From Nitrosomonas ureae (lineage in GTDB: Bacteria; Pseudomonadota; Gammaproteobacteria; Burkholderiales; Nitrosomonadaceae), in contig CAMCBD010000003.1 in NCBI GenBank assembly GCA_945872825.1, forward strand, positions 1 to 64,000: DNA of 64,000 bases. The letters run 5' to 3'. The position numbers were made by a program, and so were the translations under genes. The notes under the pieces are model-generated. The model was not told where the DNA came from. It did not search any database and saw only the letters and a program-made list of their open reading frames with translations. Below are positions 48,168-59,119 of the stretch, in pieces. How positions within the stretch are numbered: position 1 is the stretch's first letter; the number at the start of each line of letters is the position of its first letter.

Positions 48168-48517
48168 TTTCTTTGCCCTTATAAAAATTATCAGACGTCA
48201 TTACTGACATCGCCTTTTTGTTTGTCCTTAGTCACAGCTTGCCCTTTGTTACGATTTAGCCGACATTTCTGTAACCGATTCCCCCATCAATGATGGTACT
48301 GGATAAATCATAACACTGAGTTCTTTCAGCATTGTGACTTTTTTTCCGGTGCTTTCGCTGCTGCATTTACCTGCTTAGACTTTCTGTAAGCCACCGATTT
48401 CTCCAACCATTATGGAAATGATCAAAAATGGTGACCGATCTACTGAAGTACTTGAGAAGAAAACACAATAAAGCCGTGGAACATATGATTCAGTTATCCT
48501 GAATTCCTCAGTTGAAA
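48168..48517. other. Upstream region of the Calx-beta/RTX gene, no gene seen
   Basis: I see no open frame, RNA or clear promoter in these 350 bp. The right part borders the IS1595 remnant. Confidence 0.4.
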
Positions 48518-48559
48518 TCACTTAAATCGCTCAAGAATCGCATAGAATGAATCGTGCTT

Positions 48560-48870
48560 ATCCGGCTCACTCCCAAAGGTTGTGCTGGATGTAGTAGTGA
48601 GCCGTGTTTTTTGCATAAATTCAGCATAGGTCGGCGCAGTGACATCGCCAGCAATGCCAAGCAGGAAACGGAACGCGTTGAAAGGGTAGAAAAACGGTGG
48701 TATGAAGATCCTTCGCTTTTCAAGTGCTGCGTAGCCGCTCCAATCATCGGTAATGATGGTGGCGTCTGGCGTAACGACGCGCTCAATGAAACCGCCGAAC
48801 GATTTGGCACTGCGGTCTGGCACTACAGCGAGCCGAACACATCCGTCGTACCGCCCAGTTCTTGTGCGAA
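48560..48870 (-). pseudogene. IS1595-family transposase remnant with internal deletion
   Basis: Leftward from about 48870: VRLAVVPDRSAKSFGGFIER, then VVTPDATIITDDWSGYAALE, the DDE core of IS1595-type transposases. The middle is missing, and FFYPFNAFRFLLGIAGDVTA onward is the C-terminal end. Part of the N-terminal region is out of frame or replaced. The longer open frame to 48979 is antisense to another remnant. Confidence 0.75.
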
Positions 48871-48884
48871 TTCTACGATATGGA

Positions 48885-49290
48885 CAAACAACATTGGTCA
48901 AAAGCACGTGTGCTATTAGCGGACGAAACGGATTTGCGTGCCGAGGAGGCCTGTATCTATATACATGCCGCTGGAGCACCGAACCCTTATTTCACAACCT
49001 GAAGCGCTGGTAGGGGCGTGAACAACTTGTGGCAGCAGAAACGCAGTATGCTGGAGTATGGATACAGATTCGCTAATCAGCGCGGAAACTTTTTCAGCTA
49101 TTGAGTCTGGTTACGGAAGCAGTCTTTTCGATCACTGTTGTGACACCGTGGGCGCAACAAACAAGCGCTGACCGGCGGTCTCGTAGCACAGTGGCTATAC
49201 GCATGGAATTTACCAGATTTGCTTTCAAGGACGATTCAACCAATTTACCTTGCCCAAACAACGCGCAGCGACTCAAGACTGCGGGTGTAG
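48885..49290 (+). pseudogene. DDE transposase, C-terminal remnant on the plus strand
   Basis: YLYTCRWSTEPLFHNLKRW is followed, after a frameshift near 49010, by GVNNLWQQKRSMLEYGYRF, then a stop, and finally ALTGGLVAQWLYAWNLPDLL and QPIYLAQTTRSDSRLRV ending at 49290. The WxxEPLFHNLKRWWGxNNLWQQ pattern is that of a DDE transposase C-terminus; the exact family is not certain to me. It is opposite in direction to the IS1595 piece. Confidence 0.6.
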
Positions 49291-49321
49291 CAACAACAGT
49301 AAGCGATATGGACCTTCGTTT

Positions 49322-49361
49322 CACCCCAGTTGTGTCACCGTTTGGTGACACAACTGGGGTG
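49322..49361. repeat. Perfect 18-bp palindrome with 4-bp loop near the hppA end
   Basis: CACCCCAGTTGTGTCACC (49322-49339) is exactly inverted at 49344-49361 around GTTT. It lies 28 bp past the hppA stop on the reverse strand. No T-run is present on either side. It could be an hppA transcript end or two facing ends of a vanished insertion sequence. Confidence 0.6.
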
Positions 49362-49389
49362 ACTGGATGTCTAAAGTTGAGAAGTATAT

Positions 49390-51447
49390 TTACAGCAGTG
49401 GAATAATCAACAAAGCCACAATGTTAATAATCTTGATCAGTGGGTTAATCGCTGGTCCAGCGGTGTCTTTATAAGGATCACCGACTGTATCACCGGTTAC
49501 TGATGCTTTGTGAGCGTCACTACCTTTGCCGCCATAGTGCCCATCTTCGATATATTTCTTTGCGTTATCCCAAGCACCGCCACCTGTTGTCATAGAAATT
49601 GCAACAAACAGACCGGTTACGATAGAGCCCATCAATACACCACCTAAAGCTTGCGGCCCTAGAATCACACCCACTAAGAGCGGAATCAGTACAGGCAATA
49701 ATGAAGGAATCATCATTTCCTTGATAGCTGATTGGGTCAGCATATCCACTGCACGTGAATAATCAGGCTTGGCTGTACCTTCCATGATGCCAGGAATTTC
49801 TTTGAACTGACGACGCACTTCAATTACCACTGAACTGGCTGCGCGTCCGACAGCTTCCATCGACATGGCACCAAATAAATAAGGAATCATACCGCCGATA
49901 AACAGACCGATAATGACCATATGATTGGATAAATCAAAGGTTATTGCATGTCCGGCATGTTCCAGTGCGTGCGTATAATCAGCAAATAATACCAAAGCCG
50001 CTAACCCAGCAGAACCAATTGCATAACCCTTCGTAACGGCTTTGGTTGTATTACCAACAGCATCCAGTGGATCAGTAATGGCGCGAACTGAATCTGGCAT
50101 TTCAGCCATTTCGGCAATACCGCCAGCATTATCAGTAATTGGACCATAGGCATCCAGCGCTACAATAATACCCGTCATGGATAACATCGCTGTTGCAGCA
50201 ATCGCAATACCGTACAATCCTGCTAGAGAATAGGCCAGCAAGATGCTAATACAAACAGCCAATACAGGTGCTGCGGTTGAGCGCATTGAAACGCCCAAAC
50301 CAGCAATAATATTAGTTGCATGGCCGGTGGTTGATGCTTCAGCAACATGCTGCACAGGTGGATAATCTGTTGAAGTGTAGTACTCGGTAATGACAACCAT
50401 GAGTCCCGTCAGCACCAGCCCGATCGTTGCAGCCAGGAATATACGCATAACCAGCATGCCACCAGCTACTTCAGTGCCATCAATATCAAGAGACATATCG
50501 CCCATGAACCAAACAGTTACGGGGAGATAAGCAAATAAAGCGATACCCCCCGCTACTGCCAAGCCACGATAGAGTGCATTCATAATCTTGCCGCCTTCGC
50601 GCATCTTGACGTAGTAGCAGCCAATAATTGACGCGATAATGGAAACGGCGCCTAACATTAATGGGTAAATCACAGCATCAATGGTATTCGCTGAAAACAG
50701 TAGCGCACCTAAAATCATGGTGGCAATGATTGTTACCGCATAGGTTTCAAACAAGTCAGCAGCCATACCTGCGCAGTCGCCGACATTATCACCCACATTA
50801 TCGGCAATAACCGCTGGATTCCGTGGATCATCTTCTGGAATACCGGCTTCTACTTTCCCGACCAGATCAGCACCTACGTCAGCACCTTTAGTGAAAATGC
50901 CACCACCCAAACGAGCGAAAATAGAGATCAGTGATCCGCCAAATGCAAAACCGATTAAAGGTTTAATCACATCGCTAATCGGTTGGCTGGGATCAGCACC
51001 ATCAAATAACGTAGCGCAGTAACCGGCAACACCCAGTAAGCCTAAGCCGACTACCAGCATTCCAGTGACAGCACCGCCGCGGAAGGCAATAGCAAGCGCC
51101 TCATTCAACCCGACAGTCGCAGCTTGCGCTGTACGTACGTTCGATTGAACTGAAACATTCATACCAAGAAAACCGGCAGCACCAGAGAGCACAGCACCCA
51201 AAGAAAAGCCAATGGCTGTATCCCAACTGATCGCAATTGCAAGGGCAACAAATAAAACTGCACCCACGGCACCAATTGTCATATATTGCCGCTTAAGATA
51301 TGCAGATGCTCCTTCTTGTATAGCAGCAGCAATTTCCTGCATACGCGGATTACCAGTTGATTGAACATAAATACCCCTAATCCAGATACCACTGAATATC
51401 AGGGCTATAATCGCGCTACCTATTGCGATAATAAAACCGTTAGCCAT
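49390..51447 (-). CDS. hppA: Membrane-bound proton-pumping pyrophosphatase, K+-independent type
   Basis: About 685 residues and some 16 membrane segments. I start at ATG 51447, with GGAG upstream, not TTG 51459. Substrate-site motifs: [40 protein letters not shown] and [22 protein letters not shown] carries Lys at the position that marks K+-independent H+-pumps (K+-dependent ones have Ala). It hydrolyses PPi and pumps protons, or may make PPi in reverse. It follows pfp on the same strand, with which it forms a pyrophosphate module. Confidence 0.96.
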   Translation of the reverse strand: MANGFIIAIGSAIIALIFSGIWIRGIYVQSTGNPRMQEIAAAIQEGASAYLKRQYMTIGAVGAVLFVALAIAISWDTAIGFSLGAVLSGAAGFLGMNVSVQSNVRTAQAATVGLNEALAIAFRGGAVTGMLVVGLGLLGVAGYCATLFDGADPSQPISDVIKPLIGFAFGGSLISIFARLGGGIFTKGADVGADLVGKVEAGIPEDDPRNPAVIADNVGDNVGDCAGMAADLFETYAVTIIATMILGALLFSANTIDAVIYPLMLGAVSIIASIIGCYYVKMREGGKIMNALYRGLAVAGGIALFAYLPVTVWFMGDMSLDIDGTEVAGGMLVMRIFLAATIGLVLTGLMVVITEYYTSTDYPPVQHVAEASTTGHATNIIAGLGVSMRSTAAPVLAVCISILLAYSLAGLYGIAIAATAMLSMTGIIVALDAYGPITDNAGGIAEMAEMPDSVRAITDPLDAVGNTTKAVTKGYAIGSAGLAALVLFADYTHALEHAGHAITFDLSNHMVIIGLFIGGMIPYLFGAMSMEAVGRAASSVVIEVRRQFKEIPGIMEGTAKPDYSRAVDMLTQSAIKEMMIPSLLPVLIPLLVGVILGPQALGGVLMGSIVTGLFVAISMTTGGGAWDNAKKYIEDGHYGGKGSDAHKASVTGDTVGDPYKDTAGPAINPLIKIINIVALLIIPLL

Positions 51448-51680
51448 AAAGAACTCCAATTAAAGTCAGACCATCAAAATCGTATGTGGAATCTTGGCCT
51501 AATTAATCCCACATTATTAAACACTTCACTTGTCCAAAACCAAAATACAATCAGGACGTATTTTATCTGTTCTTGTCCCAGAATGTATCAAATATTAATG
51601 AAATTTAGGTTGTTATATGACTTGCGCCCTATTGTTTGACTCCATTACAACACCTGGGCAGTTTCAATCCAAATTTTTCC

Positions 51681-52940
51681 TTAAATTTTGAACTCGCCCA
51701 ATTTTTTCTCAACCGCTACATTTTTTAACCGCACATAGTCAGGCAATCCATTTTTATAAGGTGGGTAATCTTCACCTTCAATTAGTGGCGCCAAGTATTC
51801 GCGACATGCCTGACTGATGCCAAATCCATCCTCACTGATATAATCAGCTGGCATCATTTTTTCGACATTGGCTACATTAGCAAGCTTAGCCATGCCCACC
51901 GTCCAGCTATAGGGTGCATTGGATTGTCGGACTATCGTTGGCATGACTGAGTTGTGTCCTGCAATAGCATACTCCACCGCCGCTTTACCCATTGCATAAG
52001 CTTGTTCCACATCGGTTTTTGACGCAATGTGGCGCGCAGCACGCTGTAGATAATCAGCCACACCCCAATGATATTTTAATCCCAGACCATCTTTGATGAT
52101 ATTTGCTACCACCGGTGCAACACCGCCTAGTTGTGCATGACCGAAGGCATCGCGCAGCCCCTGATCGGAAAGAAAATTACCATCTTCCCCCTTGACTCCC
52201 TCTGATACGACGACCGAACAATACCCATATTCCTTGACATAGCGGTCCACCTTGGCAAGAAACTTTTCTTTGTTGAATGTAATTTCTGGAAATAAAATGA
52301 TAATTGGAATCTCACAATCTGGACTCGAAGCCAATCCGCCCGCTGCGGCAATCCATCCTGCGTGGCGGCCCATCACTTCCAGAACAAAAACTTTAGTTGA
52401 TGTTTTCGACATACTGGCTACATCAAAGCTCGCCTCGCGTGTGGATACCGCGATATATTTGGCGACAGAGCCAAAACCGGGACAACAATCAGTGATTGGC
52501 AAATCGTTATCAACTGTTTTGGGAACGTGAATCGCCTGAAGGGGATAGCCAAGCGTATCGGATAGTTGTGAAACCTTAAGACAGGTATCCGCAGAATCAC
52601 CGCCGCCATTATAAAAGAAATAACCTATATTGTGCGCTTTGAATACTTCGATCAGACGCTCGTATTCACGTCGATTTTGCTCCAAACTCTTTAATTTGTA
52701 GCGACAAGATCCAAAAGCACCTGATGGGGTATGACGTAGCGCAGCGATCGCTGCTGCTGAATCAGCATTGGTATCAATCAAATCTTCGGTCAACGCACCG
52801 ATAATCCCATTGCGACCTGCATAGACATTGCCAATTTTATCAGTATGTTGACGCGCTGTTTCCAAAACACCCGCCGCAGAAGCGTTGATTACTGCTGTAA
52901 CGCCACCGGATTGGGCATAAAATGCATTTTTAATTGCCAT
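51681..52940 (-). CDS. pfp: Pyrophosphate-dependent 6-phosphofructokinase
   Basis: About 419 residues from ATG 52940, with AGGAG eight bases upstream. The active site has GGGDSADTC and PKTVDNDLP; Asp in GGDS and Lys in PKTVDND are typical of PPi-dependent enzymes. MGRHAGWIAAAGGLAS and SEGVKGEDGNFLSD follow. It interconverts fructose 6-phosphate and fructose 1,6-bisphosphate with PPi, so it works in glycolysis and gluconeogenesis and can act on sedoheptulose phosphates in autotrophs. adk lies upstream and hppA downstream on the same strand. Confidence 0.95.
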   Translation of the reverse strand: MAIKNAFYAQSGGVTAVINASAAGVLETARQHTDKIGNVYAGRNGIIGALTEDLIDTNADSAAAIAALRHTPSGAFGSCRYKLKSLEQNRREYERLIEVFKAHNIGYFFYNGGGDSADTCLKVSQLSDTLGYPLQAIHVPKTVDNDLPITDCCPGFGSVAKYIAVSTREASFDVASMSKTSTKVFVLEVMGRHAGWIAAAGGLASSPDCEIPIIILFPEITFNKEKFLAKVDRYVKEYGYCSVVVSEGVKGEDGNFLSDQGLRDAFGHAQLGGVAPVVANIIKDGLGLKYHWGVADYLQRAARHIASKTDVEQAYAMGKAAVEYAIAGHNSVMPTIVRQSNAPYSWTVGMAKLANVANVEKMMPADYISEDGFGISQACREYLAPLIEGEDYPPYKNGLPDYVRLKNVAVEKKLGEFKI

Positions 52941-53079
52941 TTTTTTCTCCTGATTGATCAAATCGTTAGTAACCTATTTGTATCCTACTCATCTGTACGT
53001 ACAAAAACCCAGGCAAGGCTCATCGCTCTCCTGAGTTTTCAATTCTGTTCTTTGAACCAAAGAATGCGGTTGGTTATAT

Positions 53080-53790
<711 letters not shown>

Positions 53791-53922
53791 TTACTGAATG
53801 TAGTGACGAATTTATATCTGTCACTTTAATAACATCATGCAATTATATCGTAGGCTGGTCAGATACTCGAGTTTTTTACTCCAGTAATTTTTGCGAAGTT
53901 AAACAACTTTGTAACAAGTTGC

Positions 53923-53950
53923 GTTGATTGGGCGCAGGTTATGCGATAAT
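53923..53950 (+). promoter_or_regulatory. Likely recA promoter with extended -10
   Basis: GATAAT (53945-53950) is preceded by TGC, an extended -10, and GTTGAT lies 16 bases upstream as a weak -35. It would start transcription about 20 bp before ATG 53977. I see no convincing LexA box (CTGT-N8-ACAG) here. Confidence 0.45.
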
Positions 53951-53976
53951 TTGATCGACTTTTAACAGGAAAAATC

Positions 53977-55026
53977 ATGGACGAGAACAGAAGTAAGGCG
54001 CTTGATGCTGCGTTAGCCCAAATCGAAAAGCAGTTTGGTAAAGGTTCAATCATGCGACTGGGCGCAAACGATGTCGCCTATGATATACAGGTTGTTTCTA
54101 CCGGTTCGTTGGGACTGGATATTGCACTGGGTGTGGGAGGATTACCACGGGGGCGGGTCATTGAAATTTATGGACCTGAATCTTCGGGTAAAACCACACT
54201 GACATTACAAGTCATTGCAGAAATGCAAAAAATGGGTGGAACCGCAGCATTTATTGATGCAGAGCATGCATTGGATCCGCAATATGCACAGAAAATTGGG
54301 ATCAATGTCAAAGAACTGTTGATCTCCCAACCCGACAATGGTGAACAGGCATTAGAAATAGCCGACATGCTGGTGCGTTCGGGGTCGGTTGATATTGTTG
54401 TGGTGGATTCAGTCGCAGCGCTCACGCCACGTGCAGAAATAGAAGGCGACATGGGTGACCCTCAAATGGGACTGCAAGCACGATTAATGTCACAAGCTTT
54501 ACGCAAACTGACGGCTAATATCAAACGCAGCAATACCATGGTTATTTTCATTAACCAGATCCGCATGAAAATCGGCGTTATGTTCGGCAATCCCGAAACA
54601 ACGACGGGTGGCAATGCATTAAAATTTTATGCGTCAGTCCGCCTGGATATTCGCCGGACCGGATCGATCAAAAAGGGTGAAGAGGTCATTGGCAATGAAA
54701 CGCGCGTTAAAGTAGTCAAAAATAAAGTAGCGCCGCCGTTCAAGCAGGCCGATTTTGATATCCTTTATGGCGAAGGCATTTCTCGAGATAGCGAAATCAT
54801 CGAATTAGGTGTATTACATAAACTTATCGACAAATCAGGGGCCTGGTATGCCTATAAAGGTGAAAAGATCGGCCAAGGCAAGGATAATGTGCGTGAATAC
54901 CTGAAGGAACATCAAGAAATCGCCCATGAGATTGAACAAAAGATTCGATCGATTGTAGGTATTGTGGATCAAGCCAGACCTGCAAAAGAGAAAGCTGAGA
55001 AAGAAAAACCTGAAAAAGAAAAATAA
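53977..55026 (+). CDS. recA: Recombinase RecA
   Basis: 349 residues. KGSIMRLG, Walker [11 protein letters not shown], Walker [18 protein letters not shown] and the L2 region around [20 protein letters not shown] are all intact. The tail is Lys/Glu-rich ([13 protein letters not shown]), differing from the acidic tail of E. coli. RecA forms filaments on single-stranded DNA for strand exchange and SOS induction. recX follows by five bases, so the two are cotranscribed. Confidence 0.99.
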   Translation: MDENRSKALDAALAQIEKQFGKGSIMRLGANDVAYDIQVVSTGSLGLDIALGVGGLPRGRVIEIYGPESSGKTTLTLQVIAEMQKMGGTAAFIDAEHALDPQYAQKIGINVKELLISQPDNGEQALEIADMLVRSGSVDIVVVDSVAALTPRAEIEGDMGDPQMGLQARLMSQALRKLTANIKRSNTMVIFINQIRMKIGVMFGNPETTTGGNALKFYASVRLDIRRTGSIKKGEEVIGNETRVKVVKNKVAPPFKQADFDILYGEGISRDSEIIELGVLHKLIDKSGAWYAYKGEKIGQGKDNVREYLKEHQEIAHEIEQKIRSIVGIVDQARPAKEKAEKEKPEKEK

Positions 55027-55031
55027 ATTGT

Positions 55032-55490
55032 GTGGATACTCGATCGTCTCTAGAAATACGTGCTTTGCGTTATCTGGCACAAAGAGAACACTCTCGTTTA
55101 GAGCTCGAACAGAAACTTTCCGCTCACGCCCGGTCTTCCACACCAGAAGCTATATCTACCGTATTGGATAAGCTAGAACAAAACGGTTTTTTATCGGCTG
55201 AACGAGTCGTTGAACAAGTTATACGCACACGCAGATCCCGGTTTGGTAGCCAACGTATCGTTTATGAATTGAAAGAAAAAGGCATTGACGAACAGTTGAT
55301 TGACAGTATTTTGCCAACGCTTAAGGAAACTGAATTGGATACAGCGTTTAAAATCTGGCAAAAAAAATTTGACCAATTACCCAATACAAGAGAAGAACGG
55401 GGTAAGCAAATGCGTTTCATGATGAGTAGAGGTTTCTCAATGGAAATAATACAACAAGTTTTATCACAAGCCGATGAGGAGAATCAATGA
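55032..55490 (+). CDS. recX: Regulatory protein RecX
   Basis: 152 residues starting GTG 55032. Three-helix repeats are visible: ALRYLAQREHSRLELEQKL, VLDKLEQNGFLSAERVVEQV, SRFGSQRIVYELKEKGID. RecX binds the RecA filament and limits its growth. Overlap with the next gene is four bases (ATGA). Confidence 0.95.
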   Translation: MDTRSSLEIRALRYLAQREHSRLELEQKLSAHARSSTPEAISTVLDKLEQNGFLSAERVVEQVIRTRRSRFGSQRIVYELKEKGIDEQLIDSILPTLKETELDTAFKIWQKKFDQLPNTREERGKQMRFMMSRGFSMEIIQQVLSQADEENQ

Positions 55491-55852
55491 AAAAGCTGCT
55501 TGTGCAGACGATACTCATACTGTCAATTGTATTGCTAGGTAATCATGCCAGTGCTGATGACATAGTATCCATCAATCAAATCAATGAATCCCCCGTCAAT
55601 TTTGACGGTAAAGAAGTCAAACTGAAGGGGATTGCAAAAAACCCCACACGTCTGCCGTTGGTCAATCTAAAATCCTATGTATTAGAAGATAGCAGTGGGG
55701 AGATTACGATTTTGACGGAATCCGATTTACCTAAAATGAACGAAGAAATCACTATCCGAGCTAAAGTCAACAGTCTGGCCATCGTCAAAGGCGAAGCGCT
55801 AGGTTTGACAGTGATTGAATTAGAACGATACGAGTCGCAGCAAAAAATATGA
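55487..55852 (+). CDS. Small periplasmic OB-fold-like protein, function unknown
   Basis: 121 residues. A signal peptide is clear ([20 protein letters not shown], ending ASA). The mature part, with [20 protein letters not shown] and [17 protein letters not shown], has the strand pattern of small OB-fold proteins. It overlaps recX and alaS by four bases each, so it is cotranslated with both. Such an exported protein between recX and alaS is unexpected, and I do not know a function. Confidence 0.7.
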   Translation: MKKLLVQTILILSIVLLGNHASADDIVSINQINESPVNFDGKEVKLKGIAKNPTRLPLVNLKSYVLEDSSGEITILTESDLPKMNEEITIRAKVNSLAIVKGEALGLTVIELERYESQQKI

Positions 55853-58446
55853 AAAGTAGCGAAATAAGACAAAAATTTCTCGAATTTTTTGAATCTCACG
55901 GCCACACTATCGTGGCATCCAGCCCCTTAGTACCGGGCAATGATCCGACACTTTTGTTCACCAATGCGGGAATGGTGCAATTCAAAGATGTGTTCTTAGG
56001 CCAAGACACCCGACCCTATGTCTGCGCAGTCAGCTCGCAACGCTGTGTGCGGGCGGGCGGCAAACATAACGATCTGGAAAATGTTGGCTATACCGCGCGG
56101 CATCATACGTTCTTTGAAATGCTGGGAAATTTTAGTTTCGGTGACTATTTCAAGCGCAATGCCATTCAATTTGCATGGGAATTTCTCACCGTTTCACTCA
56201 AAATTCCACGCGAAAAACTATGGGTAACCGTGTATGCAGAAGATGATGAAGCTGCAGATATTTGGTTGAATGAAATCGGTGTCAATCCGTCCCGAGTCGT
56301 GCGCATTGCTACCATGGATAATTTCTGGCAAATGGGCGACACTGGTCCCTGCGGACCTTGCTCCGAGATTTTTTATGATCATGGTCCCAAAGTAAAAGGC
56401 GGGCCACCTGGTTCTGCCGATGCAGAAGGTGATCGTTACATTGAAATCTGGAATCTGGTGTTTATGCAGTATAACCGTGACAGCGCGGGCATACTCCACC
56501 CGCTGCCAAAACCATCAGTGGATACCGGCATGGGTTTGGAACGGATTTCTGCAGTCATGCAGCAGGTTCACAGTAACTATGAGATTGATTTATTCCAAAG
56601 CCTAATTAAAGCCGCTGCACGTGTAACCAACACGGAAGATCTTGCCGATAACTCCTTAAAAGTCATTGCCGATCACATCCGTGCCTGTTCATTTTTGATT
56701 ACCGATGGCGTCATTCCAGGCAGTGAAGGTCGAGGATACGTATTAAGGCGCATCATCCGCCGCGCCATTCGCCATGGCTATCGATTGGGACAGAAACAGC
56801 CTTTCTTTTATCAACTGGTAGAAGATTTAAGCAAAGTCATGGGGCAAGCCTATCCGGAATTAATCGCAGCCAAGGCGCGTGTCGCAGCCGTATTACAACA
56901 AGAAGAAGAGCGTTTTGCTGAAACATTGGAACACGGCATGCAAGTTTTGGAAGGTGCATTGAGCCGTAAAATAAAAATACTCGATGGCGAAACAGCATTT
57001 CGGCTCTACGATACTTTTGGTTTTCCGCTGGATCTGACTGCTGACATAGGCCGTGAACGGGGGATTACCATCGATCATGCCGGTTTTGAGCAAGCCATGG
57101 CGCGCCAGCGTGAACAAGCGCGAGCAGCTAACAAGTTCACCATGCAAGAGGGTATTGAATACAATGGCAGTCAAACTACTTTCTATGGCTATGAGGCCCT
57201 GCAACATGAAGGACAAGTATTAGCGATTTATAAACAGGGCAGTCCGGTCGAGTTTATCGAAGCAGGAGATGAAGCTGTCGTTGTATTGGATCAAACTCCT
57301 TTTTATGCCGAATCAGGCGGACAAGTCGGTGATTGCGGTGAAATACTCAATACCAACGGTACTTTCGAAGTCACCGATACACAAAAAATTCAAGCCGGTG
57401 TGTTTGGTCATAAAGGCTTATTGCGCAGTGGCCGACTGGTGATCAAGGATACCGTGCAAGCGCGAGTCAACCCAAAAACCCGAATTAGCATCGCCAATAA
57501 CCATTCCGCCACGCATCTTTTACATGCCGCGTTGCGTAAAGTATTAGGCACGCATGTCACGCAGAAAGGTTCGCTGGTCGATGCTAACCGCGCGCGTTTT
57601 GATTTCTCGCACAATGTGTCAATGACCGTGGATGAAATCCGGGAAACCGAGCGTTTGGTCAACGAGCAAATCCGCAATAATTGGGTGGTGGAAGCTACTT
57701 CAATGAAATACGACGATGCAGTCAAACGTGGTGCAATGGCGTTGTTCGGCGAAAAATATTCGGATGTGGTGCGTGTCATCGATATAGGAGAATTTTCCAC
57801 TGAATTATGCGGCGGTACGCATGTACCGCAAGTCGGACAAATCGGCTTATTCAAAATCATCGCCGAATCCGGCGTCGCCGCCGGTATCCGTCGCGTTGAA
57901 GCGGTGACTGGAAAAGCAGCTATCGATTATGTACAGCAACGCGAAGCGCAACTGCTGGAAATCGCACACACCTTAAAAACCAACCCACAGGAAGTCACGC
58001 AAAAAATTGCCCAGATCATCGACAACGTGAGGCAAACCGAAAAAGAGCTGGCACGCCTGAAAACCAAAATGGCCAGCACGCAAGGCACCGACCTGGCCGC
58101 GCAAGCGCAAGAGATAAACGGCGTCAACGTATTAGCCGCCAATCTGGACAATGCCGATGCCAAAACCTTGCGCGAAACACTGGATCAGCTGAAAGCGGAG
58201 CTCAAAACCTGCGCTATTTTGCTCAGCACCGTTTCCGACGGAAAAGTCACGCTGATTGCCGGTGTCAGTGCTGATCTGACTGACAAAATCAAAGCAGGTG
58301 AATTAGTCAACTTCGTCGCGCAACAAGTCGGCGGCAAAGGCGGCGGACGGGCTGATATGGCGCAAGCAGGGGGTACACAACCGGATCAGCTCCCTGCAGC
58401 GCTTGAGAGCGTGATGAATTGGGTGAGAAAGAAATTAATAAAATAA
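55849..58446 (+). CDS. alaS: Alanyl-tRNA synthetase
   Basis: 865 residues, full length. Class II catalytic domain: [49 protein letters not shown]. The editing domain has [16 protein letters not shown] and CGGTHV zinc ligands. The C-terminal DHHA1 domain holds the Gly-rich [15 protein letters not shown]. It charges tRNA-Ala and clears misacylated Ser/Gly. The recA-recX-(small gene)-alaS order is standard apart from the small gene. Confidence 0.98.
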   Translation: MKSSEIRQKFLEFFESHGHTIVASSPLVPGNDPTLLFTNAGMVQFKDVFLGQDTRPYVCAVSSQRCVRAGGKHNDLENVGYTARHHTFFEMLGNFSFGDYFKRNAIQFAWEFLTVSLKIPREKLWVTVYAEDDEAADIWLNEIGVNPSRVVRIATMDNFWQMGDTGPCGPCSEIFYDHGPKVKGGPPGSADAEGDRYIEIWNLVFMQYNRDSAGILHPLPKPSVDTGMGLERISAVMQQVHSNYEIDLFQSLIKAAARVTNTEDLADNSLKVIADHIRACSFLITDGVIPGSEGRGYVLRRIIRRAIRHGYRLGQKQPFFYQLVEDLSKVMGQAYPELIAAKARVAAVLQQEEERFAETLEHGMQVLEGALSRKIKILDGETAFRLYDTFGFPLDLTADIGRERGITIDHAGFEQAMARQREQARAANKFTMQEGIEYNGSQTTFYGYEALQHEGQVLAIYKQGSPVEFIEAGDEAVVVLDQTPFYAESGGQVGDCGEILNTNGTFEVTDTQKIQAGVFGHKGLLRSGRLVIKDTVQARVNPKTRISIANNHSATHLLHAALRKVLGTHVTQKGSLVDANRARFDFSHNVSMTVDEIRETERLVNEQIRNNWVVEATSMKYDDAVKRGAMALFGEKYSDVVRVIDIGEFSTELCGGTHVPQVGQIGLFKIIAESGVAAGIRRVEAVTGKAAIDYVQQREAQLLEIAHTLKTNPQEVTQKIAQIIDNVRQTEKELARLKTKMASTQGTDLAAQAQEINGVNVLAANLDNADAKTLRETLDQLKAELKTCAILLSTVSDGKVTLIAGVSADLTDKIKAGELVNFVAQQVGGKGGGRADMAQAGGTQPDQLPAALESVMNWVRKKLIK

Positions 58447-58497
58447 ATGCAACAAGATTTATACTGAGATGTGTTGTCAAATATGGAATCCGTGTGA

Positions 58498-58615
58498 TTA
58501 AGCAGCGAGTGGATTTGCATAGTATTGTTGTGTGAATTCTGCTGGTGATAAATAGCCCAATCTTTCTTGTTTTTTCTGCCAGTTATGAAAGATTCAATAT
58601 ATTCGGTAACTTTCT
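58498..58615 (-). pseudogene. IS3-family OrfB, last 35 codons
   Basis: Reading leftward: KVTEYIESF, a one-base deletion, then WQKKQERLGYLSPAEFTQQY and YANPLAA followed by a stop at about 58498. This is the standard C-terminus of IS3-type integrases. The rest of the element is absent. Confidence 0.75.
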
Positions 58616-58689
58616 GTTTTGCTCTTACAGTCGTGTTTTGAACTTGTGATTCCCCGTTAGACGACGTGCGTCCGCTTCCTGTGCTCTAA

Positions 58690-58876
58690 CACCGGTGTCA
58701 ACACTGTCAATCCCCGGCAATTTATTGATGGCTCAGAGAGAGTGCTTTGGAGCTCAGATTGGGGTAGTGCCATTCCGGCAGAATCAGAAAGCGACTGTTG
58801 TTGGTGATTAAATTCAGACGATCAAATTGGTGGCGAAAGCCCCAGCCAATTCAGCGGTCACGCACGCCGAAGACCA
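58690..58876 (-). pseudogene. DUF4338 (DruA-like) remnant
   Basis: From about 58876 leftward the frame gives MVFGVRDR, a stop, IGWGF, then RHQFDRLNLITNNSRFLILP and EWHYPNLSSKALSLS, followed by several stops. NxxLITNNxRFLILPxxxxxNLASxxL is the core of DUF4338 proteins, the family that includes Druantia DruA. Many stand-alone copies behave like mobile genes. This piece is dead. The rest of 58877-59119 shows no feature I can support. Confidence 0.6.
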
Positions 58877-59119
58877 TAGTGTGTTTAGAACTTACATTCA
58901 CGCTTTATGCGCAAAATAAACGTGAATGTCCCGATAAACAATTAACCGCTAATCCTTTGAGAGTTTATAAGATAGACAAGTTCGCCTTGTCACCAGCCAC
59001 GCCAAGTTTTTGGATTTTCAATCGTGTATAAGATATTCTGTGAAGTGCCGATAAGTTATACCGAGCTAACATTAATTGTTACACTTTAAACTAGAATCTG
59101 CTTAATCAGAAAGTTCGCC

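Noticed and set aside
53801-53976. LexA box before recA
   Set aside because: No CTGT-N8-ACAG-like palindrome could be found; partial matches differ at several key positions.
58798-59031. 77-codon plus-strand frame after alaS
   Set aside because: It overlaps the DUF4338 remnant in antisense, has no ribosome site and no recognisable sequence.
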